Shown one piece after another: positions 7,679 through 16,680 of a stretch of DNA of 38,016 bases. Location of the stretch: assembly GCF_001667945.1 (NCBI RefSeq), contig NZ_LZJK01000079.1, positions 1-38,016 on the forward strand, written 5' to 3'. The stretch comes from Mycolicibacter sinensis (lineage in GTDB: Bacteria; Actinomycetota; Actinomycetes; Mycobacteriales; Mycobacteriaceae). The translations under genes and the position numbers were made by a program. Every line of letters begins with the position of its first letter. The first letter of the stretch is position 1. The notes under the pieces were generated by a model. It was given only the letters and a program-made list of their open reading frames with translations. It made no database searches and was not told where the DNA came from.

Positions 7679-7699
7679 GTTGCGCTGGAGGCTTACCCG

Positions 7700-8911
7700 A
7701 TGAATTCGCCGATTCCCGCCCGACACCCGGCTGCCCCGGGGGCGGTTCCGTTCGGCATTCGGGTGCTTGCCGGTCTGCTCGGAGTTGCCAAACCGACCCC
7801 GCAGCGCTGGGACGAGATCGGTGCGGGGTTCAACGTCGGCGACGAGCCGATGCGACGGCTGGTCGACTGGATGTCGAGCACCACCGAGGCGCGGCCGCTG
7901 TTCGAACGGATCCTGGCCCACGGGCTGGCGTCGGTGCCCGACGCTCCGGAGCCGCTGCGGGAGTTCTTCGGCGAATTCGAGCCGATCCCGGACTGGGTCG
8001 ATCTCGATCTGGTGCGCCGCGGGCAGCGGGCGTTGCGCCGCGGCGGGGCCGATGGCACCTACATCGCCCGGGACGTCTCGTTGCTGGGCGGTTACCGGTT
8101 CTCCTCGTTCAACAAGACCCTGCTGCGCACCGGCGTGCTGGAGAAGGGCTCGAACAAGCGGTTCGCCGAGACGCTGCAGTGGGCCCTGGACGTCACCGCC
8201 GAGGGCGGCCTGGAGCCCCTCGGCGTCGGCTACCAGGCCACCATCCGGGTCCGATTGATCCACGAGTACGTCCGGCGGCACGTGGCCGCGCTGCCGGACT
8301 GGCGCGGCGAGGAATGGGGCCTGCCGGTCAACCAGACCGACATGGCCGCCACCCTGGTGGGTGCGCTGATCGCGCCGCCGGCGGGCGGGCTCGGGATGGG
8401 GCTGGTGCTGCCCCCTGCCGAGCTTGACGCCATCGCCCACCTGACCCGCTACGTCGGCTGGCTGATGGGGGTGCACGACGAGTGGCTGCCTCGCGACTTC
8501 CGCGACGCCATCCGGGTGCTCTACCACACGCTCGGCGCACTGTCGGCGCCCGACGAATCCACGCCGCAGCTGGCGGTCCCGATGGCCGACGATCCCCTGC
8601 AGTGGCACTACCGCAGCATGAGCGGGGTGCGGCGTCGGATCGCCCGGGCGCAGCACCTGTCGGTGACCAGCGGCTTCCTGGGGCCGCGGGCGATGCGGGA
8701 ACTGGGGCTGCCGGGATTCGTCCTGCCGTGGTACCCGGTATTGCGTCTGCCGGTGAACCTGGCCCGCAGTCTTGCGGCGCTGACCCTGCCCGGCGGGCTA
8801 GACCGCGCGGCGCTGCGTGGGCGCCGTGAGCAGGAGCAGTTCATGCGCACCATGATGGGCGCGCAGGACACCGCCATCGGGGCTTCGGCGCACGTGATGC
8901 AGGTGGCGTAA
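7700..8911 (+). CDS. DUF2236 / MpaB-Lcp-type oxygenase
   Basis: A 403-residue helical protein of the DUF2236 family, which includes the haem-dependent rubber oxygenase Lcp and fungal MpaB. Family features include the YRFSSFNKTLLRTGVL region, a helix with His188 in VRLIHEYVRRHV (candidate haem ligand region by analogy to Lcp), the NQTDMAATLVGA segment at Asn211 and a C-terminal HVMQVA. No signal peptide is evident. GGAGG at 7687-7691 is well placed for the ATG at 7700. It is divergently paired with the TetR regulator, which probably controls it. Substrate is unknown; haem binding is an inference. Confidence 0.82.
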   Translation: MNSPIPARHPAAPGAVPFGIRVLAGLLGVAKPTPQRWDEIGAGFNVGDEPMRRLVDWMSSTTEARPLFERILAHGLASVPDAPEPLREFFGEFEPIPDWVDLDLVRRGQRALRRGGADGTYIARDVSLLGGYRFSSFNKTLLRTGVLEKGSNKRFAETLQWALDVTAEGGLEPLGVGYQATIRVRLIHEYVRRHVAALPDWRGEEWGLPVNQTDMAATLVGALIAPPAGGLGMGLVLPPAELDAIAHLTRYVGWLMGVHDEWLPRDFRDAIRVLYHTLGALSAPDESTPQLAVPMADDPLQWHYRSMSGVRRRIARAQHLSVTSGFLGPRAMRELGLPGFVLPWYPVLRLPVNLARSLAALTLPGGLDRAALRGRREQEQFMRTMMGAQDTAIGASAHVMQVA

Positions 8912-8959
8912 CACTCCGCCTGGGATCGACACCCCGACACGCCGCGTGTCTGACTTGAT

Positions 8960-8975
8960 TCGAACATCCGTTCGC
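8960..8975. promoter_or_regulatory. LexA box (SOS box) of recA
   Basis: TCGAAC-ATCC-GTTCGC matches the mycobacterial LexA operator TCGAACnnnnGTTCGA at 11 of 12 defined positions. It lies 119 bp upstream of the recA ATG. Confidence 0.88.
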
Positions 8976-8999
8976 CTACTGTGGAGAGAGTTCGCCGGG

Positions 9000-9022
9000 T
9001 TGTCGGACCCTGCTACTAGCGT
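9000..9022 (+). promoter_or_regulatory. RecA-NDp (LexA-independent, PafBC-type) promoter of recA
   Basis: TTGTCGGAC (9000-9008), 8 bp, then TAGCGT (9017-9022) fits the RecA-NDp pattern TTGTCRGTG-N8-TAnnnT. This class gives LexA-independent damage induction and is recognised by PafBC in mycobacteria. Predicted transcription starts about 50 nt before the recA ATG, which has AGGAG at 9067-9071. Confidence 0.8.
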
Positions 9023-9078
9023 CACGGCCAACCGACCGAGAACCGGTCAACCGAACACCGAACCACAGGAGAGACATC

Positions 9079-11220
9079 ATGGCGCAAGCTCCCGATCGCG
9101 AAAAGGCACTCGAACTGGCGATGGCCCAGATCGACAAGAACTTCGGCAAAGGCTCGGTGATGCGCCTCGGCGACGAGGTGCGGCAACCGATCTCGGTCAT
9201 CCCCACCGGATCGATCGCCCTGGATGTGGCGCTGGGCATCGGCGGCCTGCCCCGGGGCCGGGTCATCGAGATCTACGGCCCAGAGTCCTCCGGTAAGACC
9301 ACGGTGGCGCTGCACGCGGTGGCCAATGCCCAGGCCGCCGGCGGGATCGCGGCGTTCATCGACGCCGAGCATGCGCTGGACCCCGAGTACGCCAAGAAGC
9401 TCGGCGTGGACACCGATTCGCTGCTGGTGTCCCAGCCCGACACCGGGGAACAGGCGCTGGAGATCGCCGACACGCTGATCCGTTCCGGTGCGCTGGACAT
9501 CCTGGTCATCGACTCGGTGGCCGCCCTGGTGCCGCGCGCGGAGATCGAAGGCGAGATGGGGGACAGCCACGTCGGCCTGCAGGCTCGGCTGATGAGCCAG
9601 GCGCTGCGGAAGATGACTGGCGCGCTGAACAATTCGGGCACCACCGCGATCTTCATCAACCAGCTGCGGGAAAAGATCGGAGTGATGTTCGGGTGCATGA
9701 ACTATTCCACCCGGGTGACCCTTGCCGACGGCAGTACCGAGAAGATCGGCAAGATCGTCAACAACAAGATGGACGTGGAGGTGTTGTCCTACGACCCCAT
9801 CGCCGACCAGTTGGTGCCGCGCAAGATCGTGAACTGGTTCGACAACGGGCCTGCCGAGAAGTTCCTGCAGTTCACCGTCGAGAAGTCCGGCGGTAACGGC
9901 AAATCGCAGTTCGCCGCGACGCCCAACCACCTGATCCGCACCCCGGGCGGCTGGACCGAGGCCGGCGAACTGATCGCCGGCGACCGGGTCCTGGCTGCTG
10001 AACCGCACCTGCTCAGCGACCAGCAATTCCAGGTCGTCCTCGGTTCACTGATGGGTGATGGAAACCTCTCACCCAATCGGCGTGACCGAAACGGCGTCCG
10101 GTTCCGGTTGGGACACGGCGCCAAGCAGCTGGAATACCTGCAGTGGAAGACCGCGCTGATGGGCAACATCGGTCACTCAAAGCGGGAGAACGCTGCGGGT
10201 TCGCACTTCGTCGATTTCACTCCGCTTCCCGAACTGGGCGAACTGCAGCGCGCGGTGTACCTCGGGGATGGCAAGAAGTTCTTCTCCGAGGACTACCTCA
10301 AGGCACTCACCCCGTTGGCGCTGGCCATCTGGTACATGGATGATGGCTCATTCTCGCTGCGCTCCAAGGGATTGCAGGAACGTACCACCGGTGGTAGCGG
10401 ACGGATCGAAATCTGCGTGGAGGCCATGTCGGAAGGCACCCGAACCCGGCTGTGCGACTACCTGCGCGACACTCACGGGCTGGATGTGCGGCTGCGGTTG
10501 TCCGGATCGGCCGGCAAGGCGGTGTTGGTGTTCTCCACCGCCGCCACGGCCAAGTTCCAGGAATTGGTGGCGCCCTACATGGCACCGTCGATGGAGTACA
10601 AGCTGTTGCCGCGGTTCCGCGGTCAAGGCACGTTGACGCCGCAGTTCGCCGAACCTACCCAGCATTTGGTGCCGGCTCGGGTGCTCGATGTCCATGTCAA
10701 GCCGCCGACTCGATCGATGCACCGTTTCGACATCGAGGTGGAAGGCAACCACAACTACTTCGTCGACGGAGTGATGGTGCACAATTCGCCTGAAACAACC
10801 ACGGGCGGAAAGGCTTTGAAGTTCTACGCGTCAGTTCGCCTGGACGTCCGGCGGATCGAGACGCTCAAGGACGGCACCGACGCGGTCGGCAACCGCACCC
10901 GGGTCAAGGTGGTCAAGAACAAGGTCAGCCCGCCGTTCAAGCAGGCTGAGTTCGACATCCTCTACGGCCGCGGCATCAGCCGCGAGGGCTCGCTGATCGA
11001 CATGGGCGTGGACCAGGGCTTCATCCGCAAGTCCGGCTCCTGGTTCACCTATGACGGTGAACAGCTCGGACAGGGCAAGGAGAACGCCCGAAACTACCTG
11101 CTGACCAACGTCGACGTGGCCAACGAGATCGAGAAGAAGATCAAAGAGAAGCTCGGCATCGGTGCCGTGCTGACCGATGGTTTGGCTGATGACGTCCTGC
11201 CCGCTCCCGTCGACTTCTGA
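9079..11220 (+). CDS. recA: recombinase RecA precursor containing an intein
   Basis: RecA polymerises on single-stranded DNA, drives strand exchange and stimulates LexA self-cleavage. The 713-residue precursor is a normal RecA interrupted by a 364-residue intein (residues 206-569). Splicing would leave a 349-residue protein, the usual mycobacterial length. The N-extein holds Walker A GPESSGKT (67-74) and the LVIDSVAAL Walker B strand, and ends at GVMFG205. The C-extein resumes at Ser570[19 protein letters not shown] and carries [12 protein letters not shown]. The ATG at 9079 has a good ribosome binding site. recX overlaps its 3' end by 32 bp. Upstream lie a LexA box and a RecA-NDp promoter. 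Confidence 0.97.
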   Translation: MAQAPDREKALELAMAQIDKNFGKGSVMRLGDEVRQPISVIPTGSIALDVALGIGGLPRGRVIEIYGPESSGKTTVALHAVANAQAAGGIAAFIDAEHALDPEYAKKLGVDTDSLLVSQPDTGEQALEIADTLIRSGALDILVIDSVAALVPRAEIEGEMGDSHVGLQARLMSQALRKMTGALNNSGTTAIFINQLREKIGVMFGCMNYSTRVTLADGSTEKIGKIVNNKMDVEVLSYDPIADQLVPRKIVNWFDNGPAEKFLQFTVEKSGGNGKSQFAATPNHLIRTPGGWTEAGELIAGDRVLAAEPHLLSDQQFQVVLGSLMGDGNLSPNRRDRNGVRFRLGHGAKQLEYLQWKTALMGNIGHSKRENAAGSHFVDFTPLPELGELQRAVYLGDGKKFFSEDYLKALTPLALAIWYMDDGSFSLRSKGLQERTTGGSGRIEICVEAMSEGTRTRLCDYLRDTHGLDVRLRLSGSAGKAVLVFSTAATAKFQELVAPYMAPSMEYKLLPRFRGQGTLTPQFAEPTQHLVPARVLDVHVKPPTRSMHRFDIEVEGNHNYFVDGVMVHNSPETTTGGKALKFYASVRLDVRRIETLKDGTDAVGNRTRVKVVKNKVSPPFKQAEFDILYGRGISREGSLIDMGVDQGFIRKSGSWFTYDGEQLGQGKENARNYLLTNVDVANEIEKKIKEKLGIGAVLTDGLADDVLPAPVDF
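9694..10785 (+). mobile_element. RecA intein with LAGLIDADG homing endonuclease (RecA-b site)
   Basis: In-frame intervening protein of 364 residues. Splicing blocks are visible: Cys206 at the N-terminus ([14 protein letters not shown]), block B TPNH (Thr281, His284), and the C-terminal blocks with [20 protein letters not shown] ending in His568-Asn569, followed by Ser570 as the +1 nucleophile. The central endonuclease has both dodecapeptide motifs: [10 protein letters not shown] with Asp327, and LAIWYMDDG with Asp421/Asp422. All residues needed for splicing and DNA cleavage appear present. The insertion point (after GVMFG, before SPETTTGGK) is the one used in M. leprae, not the M. tuberculosis site, and the sequence pattern is M. 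leprae-like. Confidence 0.95.
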
Positions 11221-11716
11221 GCCGGCCGAACCCAAGCGTGAGGAGCAGGCGAAGTCACTGTGCCTTCGCCTGCTCACCGCGCGGGCGCGCACCCGTGCCG
11301 AGCTCGCCGGGCAGCTGACCAAACGGGGCTACCCCGACGACGTCAGCACTCGGGTGCTCGACCGGCTGGCCAAAGCCGGCCTGATCGATGACGCTGATTT
11401 CGCCGAGCAGTGGGTGCGCTCCCGGCGCGAACACGCGGGCAAGGGCAAAAAGGTGCTGGCTGCCGAACTGCGCACCAAGGGCGTCGCCGAAGATGTCATC
11501 GCTGGGGCACTGGCCGATATCGACGCCGGCGCCGAGCGCGTGCGGGCGGAACAGCTGGTGGTTGGCAAACTCCGTCGCGAGACCCTCGGCGAGGATGACG
11601 TGCGCGTCACCCGGCGGCTGGTGGCGATGCTGGCCCGCCGCGGCTACAGCCCGTCGATGGCCTACGACGTGGTGCGTGACGCACTGGCCGCCGAACGGGA
11701 GCGCCGGCGGGTCTGA
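11189..11716 (+). CDS. recX: RecA regulatory protein RecX
   Basis: RecX binds RecA filaments and limits RecA activity. The 175-residue product has three helical repeats typical of the family: [20 protein letters not shown] with [16 protein letters not shown], then [20 protein letters not shown], then [20 protein letters not shown]. The ATG at 11189 ([15 protein letters not shown]) resembles the Rv2736c start and lies inside recA, a 32-bp overlap that implies translational coupling. Damage induction should come from the recA promoters. A hairpin at 11710-11727 spans the stop codon. Confidence 0.95.
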   Translation: MTSCPLPSTSEPAEPKREEQAKSLCLRLLTARARTRAELAGQLTKRGYPDDVSTRVLDRLAKAGLIDDADFAEQWVRSRREHAGKGKKVLAAELRTKGVAEDVIAGALADIDAGAERVRAEQLVVGKLRRETLGEDDVRVTRRLVAMLARRGYSPSMAYDVVRDALAAERERRRV

Positions 11717-11727
11717 AGGCTCAGACC
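11710..11727. terminator. hairpin spanning both stops of recX and the convergent small gene
   Basis: GGTCTGA (11710-11716), loop AGGC, TCAGACC (11721-11727): a perfect 7-bp stem. The recX TGA is the end of the left arm, and the stop of the minus-strand gene is the start of the right arm. There is no T tract, so termination activity is uncertain, but the position suits a bidirectional terminator. Confidence 0.5.
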
Positions 11728-11951
11728 TCGTCGACCTCGTCGGCCCCGTCCCGGTCGGTGAAGACCTCCTTGGTCCGCTCGACGGCGTGCGTGGCGATCT
11801 CCATGGAGTCCTGGACGATCGCACTGACCCCGCCGGAGACGTCGCCGCGGATGATGTCGCCGGCGTCCTCGACGATGTCGGAGGCCTTCTCGACGGCGTG
11901 CGTGGCGATGTCACGGACGGCGTTGAACGCGTCCTTGGGGGTGAGAGCCAT
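11721..11951 (-). CDS. small conserved mycobacterial protein with internal duplication
   Basis: A 76-residue, acidic, probably helical protein (MALTPKDAFNAVRDIATHAV...). I do not recognise a functional family. It contains two related segments, DIATHAVEKASDIVEDAGDI and EIATHAVERTKEVFTD, separated by IIRGDVSGGVSAIVQDS. A 20-bp stretch is exactly duplicated in the DNA at 11779-11798 and 11890-11909. It converges on recX with 4 bp between stops. Its upstream region (11952-12014) separates it from gluD on the same strand, and GGAGAC at 11957-11962 on the minus strand may be its ribosome binding site. Confidence 0.7.
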   Translation of the reverse strand: MALTPKDAFNAVRDIATHAVEKASDIVEDAGDIIRGDVSGGVSAIVQDSMEIATHAVERTKEVFTDRDGADEVDEV

Positions 11952-12014
11952 CAGAGTCTCCTGTCGCTAGCTGTTGAGTCCGACTCTAGACGCCCAACCA
12001 CGCCCGCGCAGGGC

Positions 12015-12899
12015 CTAAACGACCTGCGCTCCCGGGGCGCCCTCCGGCTCGATCGTTGCCGGCTCCAACGGGTTGTGCCGCGAACGGCGCAGCCGGCGCT
12101 CCAACCCGATGGCGCCGGCTGACAATGCCAGATTTCCGGTGATCATCAGCGCCGCGATCACCAGCAGCGCGGGCAGGTAATTGCTGTACTGGGAGCCGAC
12201 CACCGTGCCCTGGCGCACCATTTCCACGAACGTGATCTGGTAGCCGATCGCGGTGTCCTTGAGCGCCACCACCAGTTGTGAGACCAGGACCGGCAGCATG
12301 GTGGTGACGGCCTGGGGCAGCAGCACCAGCCGCATCGAACGGCCCCAGCTCAGGCCTAGCGCGGCGGCCGCCTCGGATTGCCCGCCGGGCAGGGCGTTGA
12401 CTCCGGCGCGCACGATCTCGGCGATGACCGCGCCGTTGTAGAGCGTCAGGCCGGTGACCACTGCGGCCAGGGCGATCTGCTGCGGCGGGAACGCGCCCAG
12501 GACGCCGTAGACGAAGTAGGCGAAGATCATCATGATCAGCACCGGGATCGCCCGGAAGAACTCCACCACCACCGCGCAGCTCCAGCGGACCGGCCACACC
12601 CGCGACAGTCGGCCGACACCGAGGCTGACACCCAGAATCAGCGCCAGCCCGATCGACCAGGCCGCCGCGGTCAGCGTGCCCACCACCCCGGGCAGCACAT
12701 AGGTCCGCCACAGGTCGGCGGTGAGAAACGGCGTCCACTTCTCCGCGGCCAGCTGGCCCTTGGCGGCCAGCCGCGAATACACCACCCACCCCAGCAGTCC
12801 CGCGGCCAGCACCGTGACCACCGACATGGCGCGGTGACGGGCGCGGGCGCGCGGTCCCGGTGCGTCGAACAGCACCGTGGCCCGGTCCGCCGACCTCAT
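12015..12899 (-). CDS. gluD: glutamate ABC transporter permease GluD
   Basis: One of two permease subunits of a GluABCD-type glutamate importer in the cytoplasmic membrane. The 294-residue product has about five membrane helices after a basic N-terminus. The polar amino-acid permease loop is visible as AVIAEIVRAGVNALPGGQSE with AAAALGLSWGRSMRLVLLPQ, the site that docks with the ATPase. It is the last gene of the operon gluA-gluB-gluC-gluD; its ATG overlaps the gluC stop by 4 bp (12896-12899). The long cytoplasmic tail (RRLRRSRHNPLEPATIEPEG) is unremarkable. The specificity call rests on the GluA sequence and the operon layout. Confidence 0.88.
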   Translation of the reverse strand: MRSADRATVLFDAPGPRARARHRAMSVVTVLAAGLLGWVVYSRLAAKGQLAAEKWTPFLTADLWRTYVLPGVVGTLTAAAWSIGLALILGVSLGVGRLSRVWPVRWSCAVVVEFFRAIPVLIMMIFAYFVYGVLGAFPPQQIALAAVVTGLTLYNGAVIAEIVRAGVNALPGGQSEAAAALGLSWGRSMRLVLLPQAVTTMLPVLVSQLVVALKDTAIGYQITFVEMVRQGTVVGSQYSNYLPALLVIAALMITGNLALSAGAIGLERRLRRSRHNPLEPATIEPEGAPGAQVV

Positions 12900-13573
12900 C
12901 GCGTCACCGCCCAGCGCCGGCCCAGGTACCCGAACAGCAGACCTAGCGGCAGGGTCAGCACGACGAAACCGGCCGCGAAGATGGCGCCCACCTCGATCAG
13001 TGCCGCGGTGTTCTCGGTCATCGACTTCATCAGCAGCGCGGCTTCGGCTACCCCGATCGCCGACGCCAGCGTGGTGTTCTTCGTCAATGCGATCAGCACC
13101 GACCCCAGCGGGATGATCACTGCCCGAAACGCCTGGGGTAACAATATAATTCGCAAATTCTGGCCGAAGCTCAGCCCGAGTGACCGGGCGGCCTCGGCCT
13201 GCCCGATTCCGACGGTGTTGACGCCGGAACGCACCGCCTCGCACACGAACGACGCGGTGTACACGCTCAGTCCGAGCACCGCGAGCCGAAAATTGCTGTC
13301 GTCGATCGACGTCGGCGAGCGCGGGTCGGTCAGCGTCACACCCAGTGTCTGGGCCAGCCCGAACGAGCACAGCAGCAACAGCAGCGTCAGCGGGGTGTTG
13401 CGCACCAGGTGGACGTAACCGGCGCCGAGCCACCGCAGCGCCGGAACCGGAGCCAGCCGCATCGCGGCCAGCCCGGTGCCCAGGAACAGGGCCACGACCC
13501 CGGACAACACCGCCAACTCGACGGTGACGGTGAACGCCGCGAGGATCTGGTCGCGATACTCGGCGAACATCAT
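12896..13573 (-). CDS. gluC: glutamate ABC transporter permease GluC
   Basis: The second permease subunit, 225 residues with about five membrane helices. The ATPase-coupling motif is present as FVCEAVRSGVNTVGIGQAEA followed by ARSLGLSFGQNLRIILLPQA. The His/Glu/Asp-type permease pattern VRNTPLTLLLLL occurs near residue 58. It overlaps gluB by 4 bp upstream (13570-13573) and gluD by 4 bp downstream, so subunits are likely translationally coupled. GluC pairs with GluD to form the channel that receives glutamate from GluB. Confidence 0.88.
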   Translation of the reverse strand: MMFAEYRDQILAAFTVTVELAVLSGVVALFLGTGLAAMRLAPVPALRWLGAGYVHLVRNTPLTLLLLLCSFGLAQTLGVTLTDPRSPTSIDDSNFRLAVLGLSVYTASFVCEAVRSGVNTVGIGQAEAARSLGLSFGQNLRIILLPQAFRAVIIPLGSVLIALTKNTTLASAIGVAEAALLMKSMTENTAALIEVGAIFAAGFVVLTLPLGLLFGYLGRRWAVTR

Positions 13574-14379
13574 CGCTGGATCGGCGGGGGATCGGGCACC
13601 GCGAATCCGGCAGGGCCGAAGTTGTCGACGAACGCCGCGCGCCAGGATCCGTCGCGTTCCATCTGTTCGAGTGCGTCGTTGATCCGCTGTCGCAGGCTGT
13701 CGTTGCCCTTGCGCACCCCGATCCCGTACTTCTCCTCCGAGAACCGTCCGCCGACCAGCTTGAAAGCCCCGGGGCTTTGGGCGGCATACCCGGCCAGGAT
13801 CACGTCATCGGTGGTCACCGCGTCGATGGCGTTGTTGCGCAGGGCCTCCACGCAGGCGGAGTAGGTGTCATAGCGCTGCAGCTGCACGCCCGGGTAGCGG
13901 TCTTTGATCCGTTGGGCTGGAGTCGATCCGGACACCGAACACAGCTTCTTGTGACGCTGCAGTGACGCCGTGCCGGTGATGTCGGTGTTGTCGGCCCGCA
14001 CCAGCAGGGACTGCCCGGCCAGCAGGTAGGGGCCGGCGAAGTCGACCTTTGCCCGCCGCGCGTCGGTGATTGAGTAGGTGGCCACCACGTAGTCGACCTG
14101 CCCGTTGCGCAGCAGCATCTCGCGTTGGCCGGATGGCGCTTCGATCCAGGCGATGCGCGCGGGCGGGTAACCCAGCCGGCCCGCGACGTAGCGGGCCACG
14201 TCGACGTCGAACCCGCCGAGCGTGCCGTCGGGTCTTTTGACGCTCAGCCCGGGTTGATCGAACTTCACACCGATGGTGATCTTGCCGCTGTCGTGGGCGG
14301 TGCAGGCCCCCGCCAACGACCCCACCGCCAACACCGCACCCAGCCGTGTCAGCACACCCAGCAGCCGCCTAACGCGCAT
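13570..14379 (-). CDS. gluB: glutamate-binding lipoprotein GluB
   Basis: Extracellular solute-binding protein (SBP family 3). The N-terminus is a lipoprotein signal peptide with lipobox LAGAC, so Cys26 is the predicted lipidated residue. The mature part has the family-3 pattern: [52 protein letters not shown] and [15 protein letters not shown]. These form the two lobes that close on the amino acid. It is 269 residues, normal length. It overlaps gluA by 1 bp (TGATG at 14379) and gluC by 4 bp. Confidence 0.9.
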   Translation of the reverse strand: MRVRRLLGVLTRLGAVLAVGSLAGACTAHDSGKITIGVKFDQPGLSVKRPDGTLGGFDVDVARYVAGRLGYPPARIAWIEAPSGQREMLLRNGQVDYVVATYSITDARRAKVDFAGPYLLAGQSLLVRADNTDITGTASLQRHKKLCSVSGSTPAQRIKDRYPGVQLQRYDTYSACVEALRNNAIDAVTTDDVILAGYAAQSPGAFKLVGGRFSEEKYGIGVRKGNDSLRQRINDALEQMERDGSWRAAFVDNFGPAGFAVPDPPPIQR

Positions 14380-15128
14380 CAGTGGTCGAGGACCCGGGCG
14401 AGAAAGTCCTTGGCCCGGGCGGACTTCGGGTCGGAAAAGAACTCCGCCGGCGGAGCGTCTTCGACGATCGCGCCGTCGGCCATGAACACCACCCGATCGG
14501 CGGCGCGGCGGGCGAAACCCATCTCGTGGGTCACCACCACCATGGTCATGCCGTCGTCGGCCAGCGTGCTCATCACCGCGAGCACCTCGCTGATCATCTC
14601 CGGGTCCAGGGCACTGGTCGGCTCGTCGAACAGCATCACCTTGGGGTTCATCGCCAGCGCGCGGGCGATCGCCACCCGCTGCTGCTGCCCGCCAGACAGC
14701 TGGGCGGGGTGTTTACCGGCCTGGTCGGCGACCCCGACCCGCTCCAGCAGTGCCATTGCCCGGCGCTGGGCCTGCGCCCGCGGGGTCTTGTGCACCTTCA
14801 TCGGTGCCAGTGTGACGTTGTCGAGGATGGTCTTGTGCGGAAACAGGTTGAACGCCTGGAACACCATGCCGACCTGGGCGCGCAACCGGGCCAGCGGCGC
14901 GCCCTCGGCCGGCAGCGGCTGGCCGTCGATGGTGATGCTGCCCGAGTCGACGGTTTCGAGTCGGTTGATGGTGCGGCACAAGGTGGATTTTCCCGAGCCG
15001 GACGGGCCGAGGATGGCCACCACCTCGCCGCGGGCGACGTCGAGATTGATGTCGGAGAGCACATGCAGGCCGCCGAAGTATTTGTTGACGTCCCGGATGG
15101 CGATCATGGGCGGCCCGCCGCTGGTCAT
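14379..15128 (-). CDS. gluA: glutamate ABC transporter ATP-binding protein GluA
   Basis: The ATPase that powers the importer. It carries Walker [11 protein letters not shown]-loop [12 protein letters not shown], signature [20 protein letters not shown], Walker [15 protein letters not shown] and switch His in [10 protein letters not shown]. The sequence closely follows Corynebacterium GluA (for example [20 protein letters not shown]). The ATG at 15128 (MTSGGPPM) is chosen because TAGGGT lies 8 nt upstream of it. An alternative is the ATG at 15107 ([11 protein letters not shown]), which matches other GluA N-termini more tightly. The operon is divergent from miaB. M. tuberculosis has no gluABCD here. 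Confidence 0.9.
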   Translation of the reverse strand: MTSGGPPMIAIRDVNKYFGGLHVLSDINLDVARGEVVAILGPSGSGKSTLCRTINRLETVDSGSITIDGQPLPAEGAPLARLRAQVGMVFQAFNLFPHKTILDNVTLAPMKVHKTPRAQAQRRAMALLERVGVADQAGKHPAQLSGGQQQRVAIARALAMNPKVMLFDEPTSALDPEMISEVLAVMSTLADDGMTMVVVTHEMGFARRAADRVVFMADGAIVEDAPPAEFFSDPKSARAKDFLARVLDH

Positions 15129-15136
15129 GGCACCCG

Positions 15137-15142
15137 ACCCTA
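15137..15142 (-). promoter_or_regulatory. candidate -10 box of gluABCD
   Basis: On the minus strand TAGGGT lies 8 nt before the ATG at 15128 and fits TANNNT. It would give a leaderless or nearly leaderless operon transcript. No Shine-Dalgarno sequence is seen at either possible gluA start. Confidence 0.4.
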
Positions 15143-15200
15143 CCGATGAGCGCGCCGCCGGTCTTCGCAATCCGATCGATCTGGGCATCGGCGGCCGCCG

Positions 15201-15213
15201 TACCATAGTCCGG
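15201..15213 (+). promoter_or_regulatory. candidate -10 box, leaderless start of miaB
   Basis: TACCAT at 15201-15206 lies 7 nt before the GTG at 15214, in the 85-bp divergent gap between gluA and miaB. The geometry suggests a leaderless mRNA. Confidence 0.45.
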
Positions 15214-16680
15214 GTGAGTTCGCCGGTGATTTCCGAACAGGTGCGCACCTATGAGGTGCGTACCTACGGCTGTCAGATGAATGTTCACGACTCCGAACGC
15301 ATCGCCGGCATGTTGGAACAGGCCGGTTACCGCCGCGCCGCCGCGGGTGCCGACGCGGACCTGGTGGTGTTCAACACCTGCGCGGTGCGCGAGAACGCCG
15401 ACAACAAGCTGTACGGCAACTTGAGCCACCTGGCGCCGAACAAGCGTGCCAACCCGGACATGCAGATCGCGGTGGGGGGCTGCCTGGCCCAGAAAGACAA
15501 GGACGGCGTGCTGAGCCGGGCGCCGTGGGTCGACGTTGTGTTCGGCACCCATAACCTGGGCTCGCTGCCGGTGCTGCTGGAGCGGGCCCGGCACAACCGC
15601 AGCGCCCAGGTCGAGATCGTCGAATCGCTGCGGGAGTTCCCGTCGTCGCTGCCGGCTGCGCGGGAATCGGCCTACGCGGCCTGGGTTTCCATCTCCGTGG
15701 GCTGCAACAACACCTGCACGTTCTGCATCGTGCCGTCGCTGCGGGGCCGCGAGGTGGACCGCAGCCCCGAGGACATTCTCGCCGAAGTCGCCGCGCTGGC
15801 CGATCAAGGCGTGCTCGAGGTGACGCTGCTGGGCCAGAACGTCAACGCCTACGGGGTCTCGTTCGCCGACCCGGCGCTGCCGCGCGACCGCGGCGCGTTC
15901 GCAGCGCTGTTGCGGGCCTGCGGGGACATCGAGGGCCTGGAGCGGGTCCGGTTCACCTCCCCGCACCCGGCGGAGTTCACCGACGACGTCATCGAGGCGA
16001 TGGCCCAGACGCCGAACGTGTGTCCGACGCTGCACATGCCGCTGCAATCCGGTTCGGACTCCGTGCTGCGGGCGATGCGCCGCTCCTACCGGGCCGAACG
16101 CTACCTGGGCATCCTCGACCGGGTCCGCGCGGCGATCCCGGACGCGGCGATCACCACCGACCTGATCGTCGGGTTTCCCGGCGAGACCGAGCGCGACTTC
16201 GAGGACACCCTGGAGGTGGTGGCCGCGGCCCGCTTCGCCGCCGCCTTCACCTTCCAGTACTCCAAGCGTCCTGGCACTCCGGCCGCCGAGCTGCCGGATC
16301 AGCTGCCCAAAGAAGTGGTCCAACAACGCTATGAGCGGCTGATCGACCTGCAGGAGCGGATCTCCCTGGAAGAGAACACCGCGCAGATCGGCCGCACCGT
16401 CGAGGTGCTCGTCGCGGTCGGGGAGGGGCGCAAGGACGCGCAGACGGCGCGGTTGAGCGGTCGCGCCCGCGATGGCCGGTTGGTGCACTTCGCCCCGGGC
16501 GATGCGCAGGTACGTCCCGGCGACGTGGTGGCCACGACGGTGACCGGCGCGGCGCCGCACCACCTGCTGGCCGACGGGCCGCTGCACAGCCACCGGCGCA
16601 CCCGGGCCGGCGACATCGCGGCCGGCCCCCCACCCGGCGTGGGGCTGGGCATGCCGAAGATGCCGGGGGCGGCGCGGTGA
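15214..16680 (+). CDS. miaB: tRNA-2-methylthio-N6-dimethylallyladenosine synthase MiaB
   Basis: A radical-SAM methylthiotransferase that adds a methylthio group to isopentenyladenosine-37 of tRNAs. It acts after MiaA, which is encoded 7 kb downstream. The N-terminal UPF0004 domain supplies three cluster cysteines (YGCQMN with Cys20, NTCAVRE, GGCLAQ). The radical-SAM motif is Cys164, Cys168, Cys171 in [10 protein letters not shown]-terminal TRAM domain follows (about residues 385-450), and then a low-complexity tail. The length is 488 residues. GTG 15214 is chosen from a -10 box 7 nt upstream and from conservation beginning at [10 protein letters not shown]. Its stop overlaps the next start by 4 bp (GTGA). 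Confidence 0.95.
   Translation: MSSPVISEQVRTYEVRTYGCQMNVHDSERIAGMLEQAGYRRAAAGADADLVVFNTCAVRENADNKLYGNLSHLAPNKRANPDMQIAVGGCLAQKDKDGVLSRAPWVDVVFGTHNLGSLPVLLERARHNRSAQVEIVESLREFPSSLPAARESAYAAWVSISVGCNNTCTFCIVPSLRGREVDRSPEDILAEVAALADQGVLEVTLLGQNVNAYGVSFADPALPRDRGAFAALLRACGDIEGLERVRFTSPHPAEFTDDVIEAMAQTPNVCPTLHMPLQSGSDSVLRAMRRSYRAERYLGILDRVRAAIPDAAITTDLIVGFPGETERDFEDTLEVVAAARFAAAFTFQYSKRPGTPAAELPDQLPKEVVQQRYERLIDLQERISLEENTAQIGRTVEVLVAVGEGRKDAQTARLSGRARDGRLVHFAPGDAQVRPGDVVATTVTGAAPHHLLADGPLHSHRRTRAGDIAAGPPPGVGLGMPKMPGAAR

Noticed and set aside
9694..10785. Intein as a separate horizontally acquired gene
   Set aside because: It is in frame with recA, without its own start or stop, and has all splicing motifs, so it is part of the recA reading frame.
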